From Actinomycetales bacterium (GTDB lineage: Bacteria; Actinomycetota; Actinomycetes; Actinomycetales; BWSM-131), in contig JASBSH010000358.1 of assembly GCA_030149025.1 (NCBI GenBank), positions 1 through 10,334 on the forward strand: 10,334 bases of DNA, given 5' to 3'. Made by a program: the position numbers and the translations under genes. The notes below the pieces were generated by a model, which saw only the letters and a list, made by a program, of their open reading frames with translations, ran no database searches and was not told where the DNA came from. Positions 8,821-10,334 of this stretch are shown here, one piece after another. How positions within the stretch are numbered: position 1 is the stretch's first letter; each line of letters opens with the position of its first letter.

Positions 8821-9477
8821 GTGAGCACCGACAGCACCGACATCCTCGTCGTCGACAACTACGACAGCTTCGTCTACACGATCGTCGGCTACCTGGAGCA
8901 GCTCGGCGCCAGCTGCCGGGTCGTACGCAACGACGAGATCGGGACCGAGGCGGTGGGTGACGAGCCCGCGGCCCGACCTGACGGCGTCCTGCTCTCCCCC
9001 GGACCCGGGACGCCGGCCCGCGCGGGTTCGTCGTGCGCTCTCGTCGAGCGGTGCGCGGCCACACGGACCCCGCTGCTCGGTGTCTGCCTGGGCCACCAGG
9101 CGCTCGCGGAGGTGTACGGCGCCACGGTGACGCACGCCGAGGAGCTGATGCACGGCAAGACCAGCTCGGTGCACCACCAAGGTGCCGGGGTCCTGGAGGG
9201 CTTGCCGGAACCGTTCACCGCGACCCGGTACCACTCGCTCGCGGTGGTCGCTGACACCGTGCCGGCGGAGCTGGAGATCACCGCCCGCACCTCAGGTGGC
9301 GTGGTGATGGGGCTGCAGCACAGGGAAGCGCCGTTGTACGGGGTGCAGTTCCACCCGGAGTCTGTCCTCACCGAGGGTGGGCACCGGCTGCTGGCGAACT
9401 GGCTCGCGGTGTGCGGCGACGCCGGTGCCGTGGAGCGGTCGCACGGTCTGGCGCCGCTCGTCAGCCACAGCGCCTGA
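8821..9477 (+). CDS. pabA: Glutamine amidotransferase subunit of aminodeoxychorismate/anthranilate synthase
   Basis: This class I glutaminase releases ammonia from glutamine for the partner subunit that converts chorismate to aminodeoxychorismate (folate) or anthranilate (tryptophan). The 218-aa product shows the N-terminal LVVDNYDSFVYT, the oxyanion motif SPGPGTP (59-65), nucleophile C89 in GVCLGHQ, MHGKTS (110-115), and H178/E180 in QFHPES. The triad is complete. No synthase component lies in the window, so PabA and TrpG cannot be told apart; the M. tuberculosis gene at this position (Rv0013) is called trpG, and actinobacteria often use one protein for both. The GTG at 8821 is preferred because it gives the family's usual N-terminus five bases after the upstream stop; no good Shine-Dalgarno site is seen, so coupling is likely. 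Confidence 0.93.
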   Translation: MSTDSTDILVVDNYDSFVYTIVGYLEQLGASCRVVRNDEIGTEAVGDEPAARPDGVLLSPGPGTPARAGSSCALVERCAATRTPLLGVCLGHQALAEVYGATVTHAEELMHGKTSSVHHQGAGVLEGLPEPFTATRYHSLAVVADTVPAELEITARTSGGVVMGLQHREAPLYGVQFHPESVLTEGGHRLLANWLAVCGDAGAVERSHGLAPLVSHSA

Positions 9478-9511
9478 CTCGCCGCCCCGCCGTTCCCCCC
9501 ACCATCCCCGG

Positions 9512-9531
9512 TGATCATGAAATCCCGGTTC
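9512..9531 (+). repeat. Dispersed 3'-end repeat, copy 4
   Basis: Exact 20-base unit, 34 bases after the pabA stop and in the same orientation as pabA. It is flanked by CCGG on both sides, as in copy 1. Confidence 0.85.
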
Positions 9532-9541
9532 AGTGGCCGAC

Positions 9542-9564
9542 GGCTGCAACCCATGCGGAGTCCG
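9542..9564 (+). repeat. Accessory repeat module, copy B
   Basis: GGCTGCAACCCATGCGGAG followed by TCCG matches 4129-4152 apart from small indels and one substitution, and like that copy lies just left of a dispersed repeat unit. Confidence 0.55.
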
Positions 9565-9576
9565 AAACTCCTGCCG

Positions 9577-9596
9577 TGATCATGAAATCCCGGTTC
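9577..9596 (+). repeat. Dispersed 3'-end repeat, copy 5
   Basis: Exact 20-base unit in the orientation of pabA, 99 bases after its stop. It forms the left inner arm of the hairpin at 9564-9633. Confidence 0.85.
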
Positions 9597-9600
9597 GCGT

Positions 9601-9620
9601 GAACCGGGATCTCATGATCA
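9601..9620 (-). repeat. Dispersed 3'-end repeat, copy 6
   Basis: The 20-base unit on the minus strand with one mismatch, 17 bases after the pknB stop and in the orientation of pknB. It forms the right inner arm of the hairpin at 9564-9633. Confidence 0.83.
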
Positions 9621-9637
9621 CCGCGGGAGTTTCAGCG

Positions 9638-10334
9638 TCAGCCGGTGGGGTTGATTGGTGGTGGGATGATGCTCCCCGAATCCGTCGTCGTGCCTGTCGG
9701 GGTGTCGGTCGGCGTGTCCGTCGGGGACGGCTGCGTGGACTCGGTCGGCGTCGGCGACGGGGACGGCGGAGGCGCCTGGGCGGCGATGACCCGGACAGTC
9801 GTGCCCTGCGGCACCTTGCCGGCCTTGGGGTCCTGCTCGATCACCGTGTCGGGGGTCTTGTCGCTGTCCTGGTAGTCGACCTTGATCTCCAGGCCGCGCT
9901 CGAGCAGGGCACCTCGGGCCTCCTGCGTCGTCATGCCGACGAGATCCGGCAGCTCCACCTGACCGGTGGAGATCACGATGGCGACCTTCGTCCCCTTGGC
10001 CACCGACTGGCCGGCCTTGGGCGACGACTCGATCACGGTGTCACGCGGAGCCTGCGGGTCGTCCTGCTTCTTGACCTCACCGAGCCCGAGCCCGTTCTGC
10101 TGCAGGGTGGACCGGGCGGCTTCCTCGGTCATCCCCTGAAGCGGCGGCACGGTCACCTCAGCTGGGCCGAGGGAGAGCACCACGGTCACGGTCGAGCCTG
10201 TGTCGACCTGGATCGCCGCCTCCGGCGTCTGGTCGATCACTGTCCCGGGTTCGGCGTCGTCGTTGAGCGCGGTGCCCTCGGCGTACTTCAGCCCTGCGCC
10301 CTCGATCGCTGACTTCGCCTGGACGCGGTCCTTG
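9638..10334 (-). CDS. pknB: Serine/threonine protein kinase PknB, C-terminal PASTA region (5' partial)
   Basis: Only the extracellular C-terminal part is present; the kinase domain and transmembrane helix lie beyond the right edge. PASTA domains bind peptidoglycan fragments and link cell-wall state to kinase activity. Reading from 10333, there is one PASTA domain cut by the window edge (to LSLGPA), then two complete ones starting EVTVPPLQGMTEEAA and VELPDLVGMTTQEAR, each with the typical D[T]VIExxPKAG and KGTKV/QGTTV turns. A 45-residue Pro/Ser/Thr tail follows (APPPSPSPTPTEST). A kinase gene after trpG/pabA on the opposite strand is the M. tuberculosis arrangement (Rv0014c pknB), which supports the name. 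An apparent start inside the frame is an internal GTG, not the gene's start. Confidence 0.9.
   Translation of the reverse strand, partial: KDRVQAKSAIEGAGLKYAEGTALNDDAEPGTVIDQTPEAAIQVDTGSTVTVVLSLGPAEVTVPPLQGMTEEAARSTLQQNGLGLGEVKKQDDPQAPRDTVIESSPKAGQSVAKGTKVAIVISTGQVELPDLVGMTTQEARGALLERGLEIKVDYQDSDKTPDTVIEQDPKAGKVPQGTTVRVIAAQAPPPSPSPTPTESTQPSPTDTPTDTPTGTTTDSGSIIPPPINPTG

Larger units (their letters stand above)
9564..9633. terminator. Long hairpin between convergent pabA and pknB (probable bidirectional terminator)
   Basis: Two 33-base arms (9564-9596 and 9601-9633) surround a four-base loop GCGT. Pairing is Watson-Crick at 30 positions, plus one G-U wobble, one A-C mismatch (9586/9611) and one C-C mismatch (9575/9622). 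The inner 21 base pairs are dispersed repeat copies 5 and 6 facing each other; the outer arms are GAAACTCC and GGAGTTTC. It starts four bases past the pknB stop and lies 86 bases past pabA. No T-run follows on either strand, but position and strength suit a terminator for both genes. Confidence 0.65.

Overview
The window is high-GC actinobacterial chromosome from the conserved region just downstream of the replication origin. The order is gyrB end, gyrA, a DUF3566 membrane protein, tRNA-Ile, a DLW-39 micropeptide, tRNA-Ala, a coiled-coil membrane protein on the minus strand, ppiA, rhomboid protease, crgA, a DUF881 protein, class E sortase, a small membrane protein, pabA/trpG, and the end of pknB on the minus strand. 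The same block is known in Mycobacterium tuberculosis (gyrB-gyrA through crgA, trpG and pknB) and in Streptomyces. The DLW-39 peptide, the class E sortase and several GTG starts suggest a Micrococcales or Cellulomonas-like organism. That placement is an inference from gene order, not a database result.

Layout. 1-3490: gyrase operon on the plus strand (gyrB tail, gyrA, DUF3566 gene), with a 4-base GTGA overlap between the last two. 3609-3940: tRNA-Ile(GAU), the 38-aa DLW-39 peptide, tRNA-Ala(UGC). 3941-4279: gene-free, but containing a 23-base-arm inverted repeat and two copies of a dispersed repeat. 4280-5161: minus-strand coiled-coil, single-TM protein. 5279-6708: ppiA overlapping a B-box/rhomboid protease gene. 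6709-6915: gene-free, with five DnaA-box-like nonamers. 6916-9477: tightly packed plus-strand run crgA, DUF881, sortase E, a 53-aa membrane protein, pabA. 9478-9637: convergent intergenic region with a 70-base near-perfect hairpin. 9638-10334: C-terminal PASTA portion of pknB.

How the genes fit together. The left part handles DNA topology and translation (gyrase, tRNAs). The middle and right parts centre on the cell envelope and division: CrgA divisome regulator, DUF881, sortase, rhomboid, PASTA kinase, cyclophilin. PabA/TrpG supplies the glutaminase half of p-aminobenzoate or anthranilate synthesis.

The least explained signal is a 20-base element, TGATCATGAAATCCCGGTTC. It occurs six times, always between genes and always downstream of a stop codon. 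Every copy reads in the same direction as the gene it follows. The first copy lies 17-34 bases past the stop; at two loci a second copy lies about 100 bases past it. Two other points deserve checking: the gyrB frame has no stop where GyrB normally ends, and gyrA carries Val at the key quinolone-resistance position.
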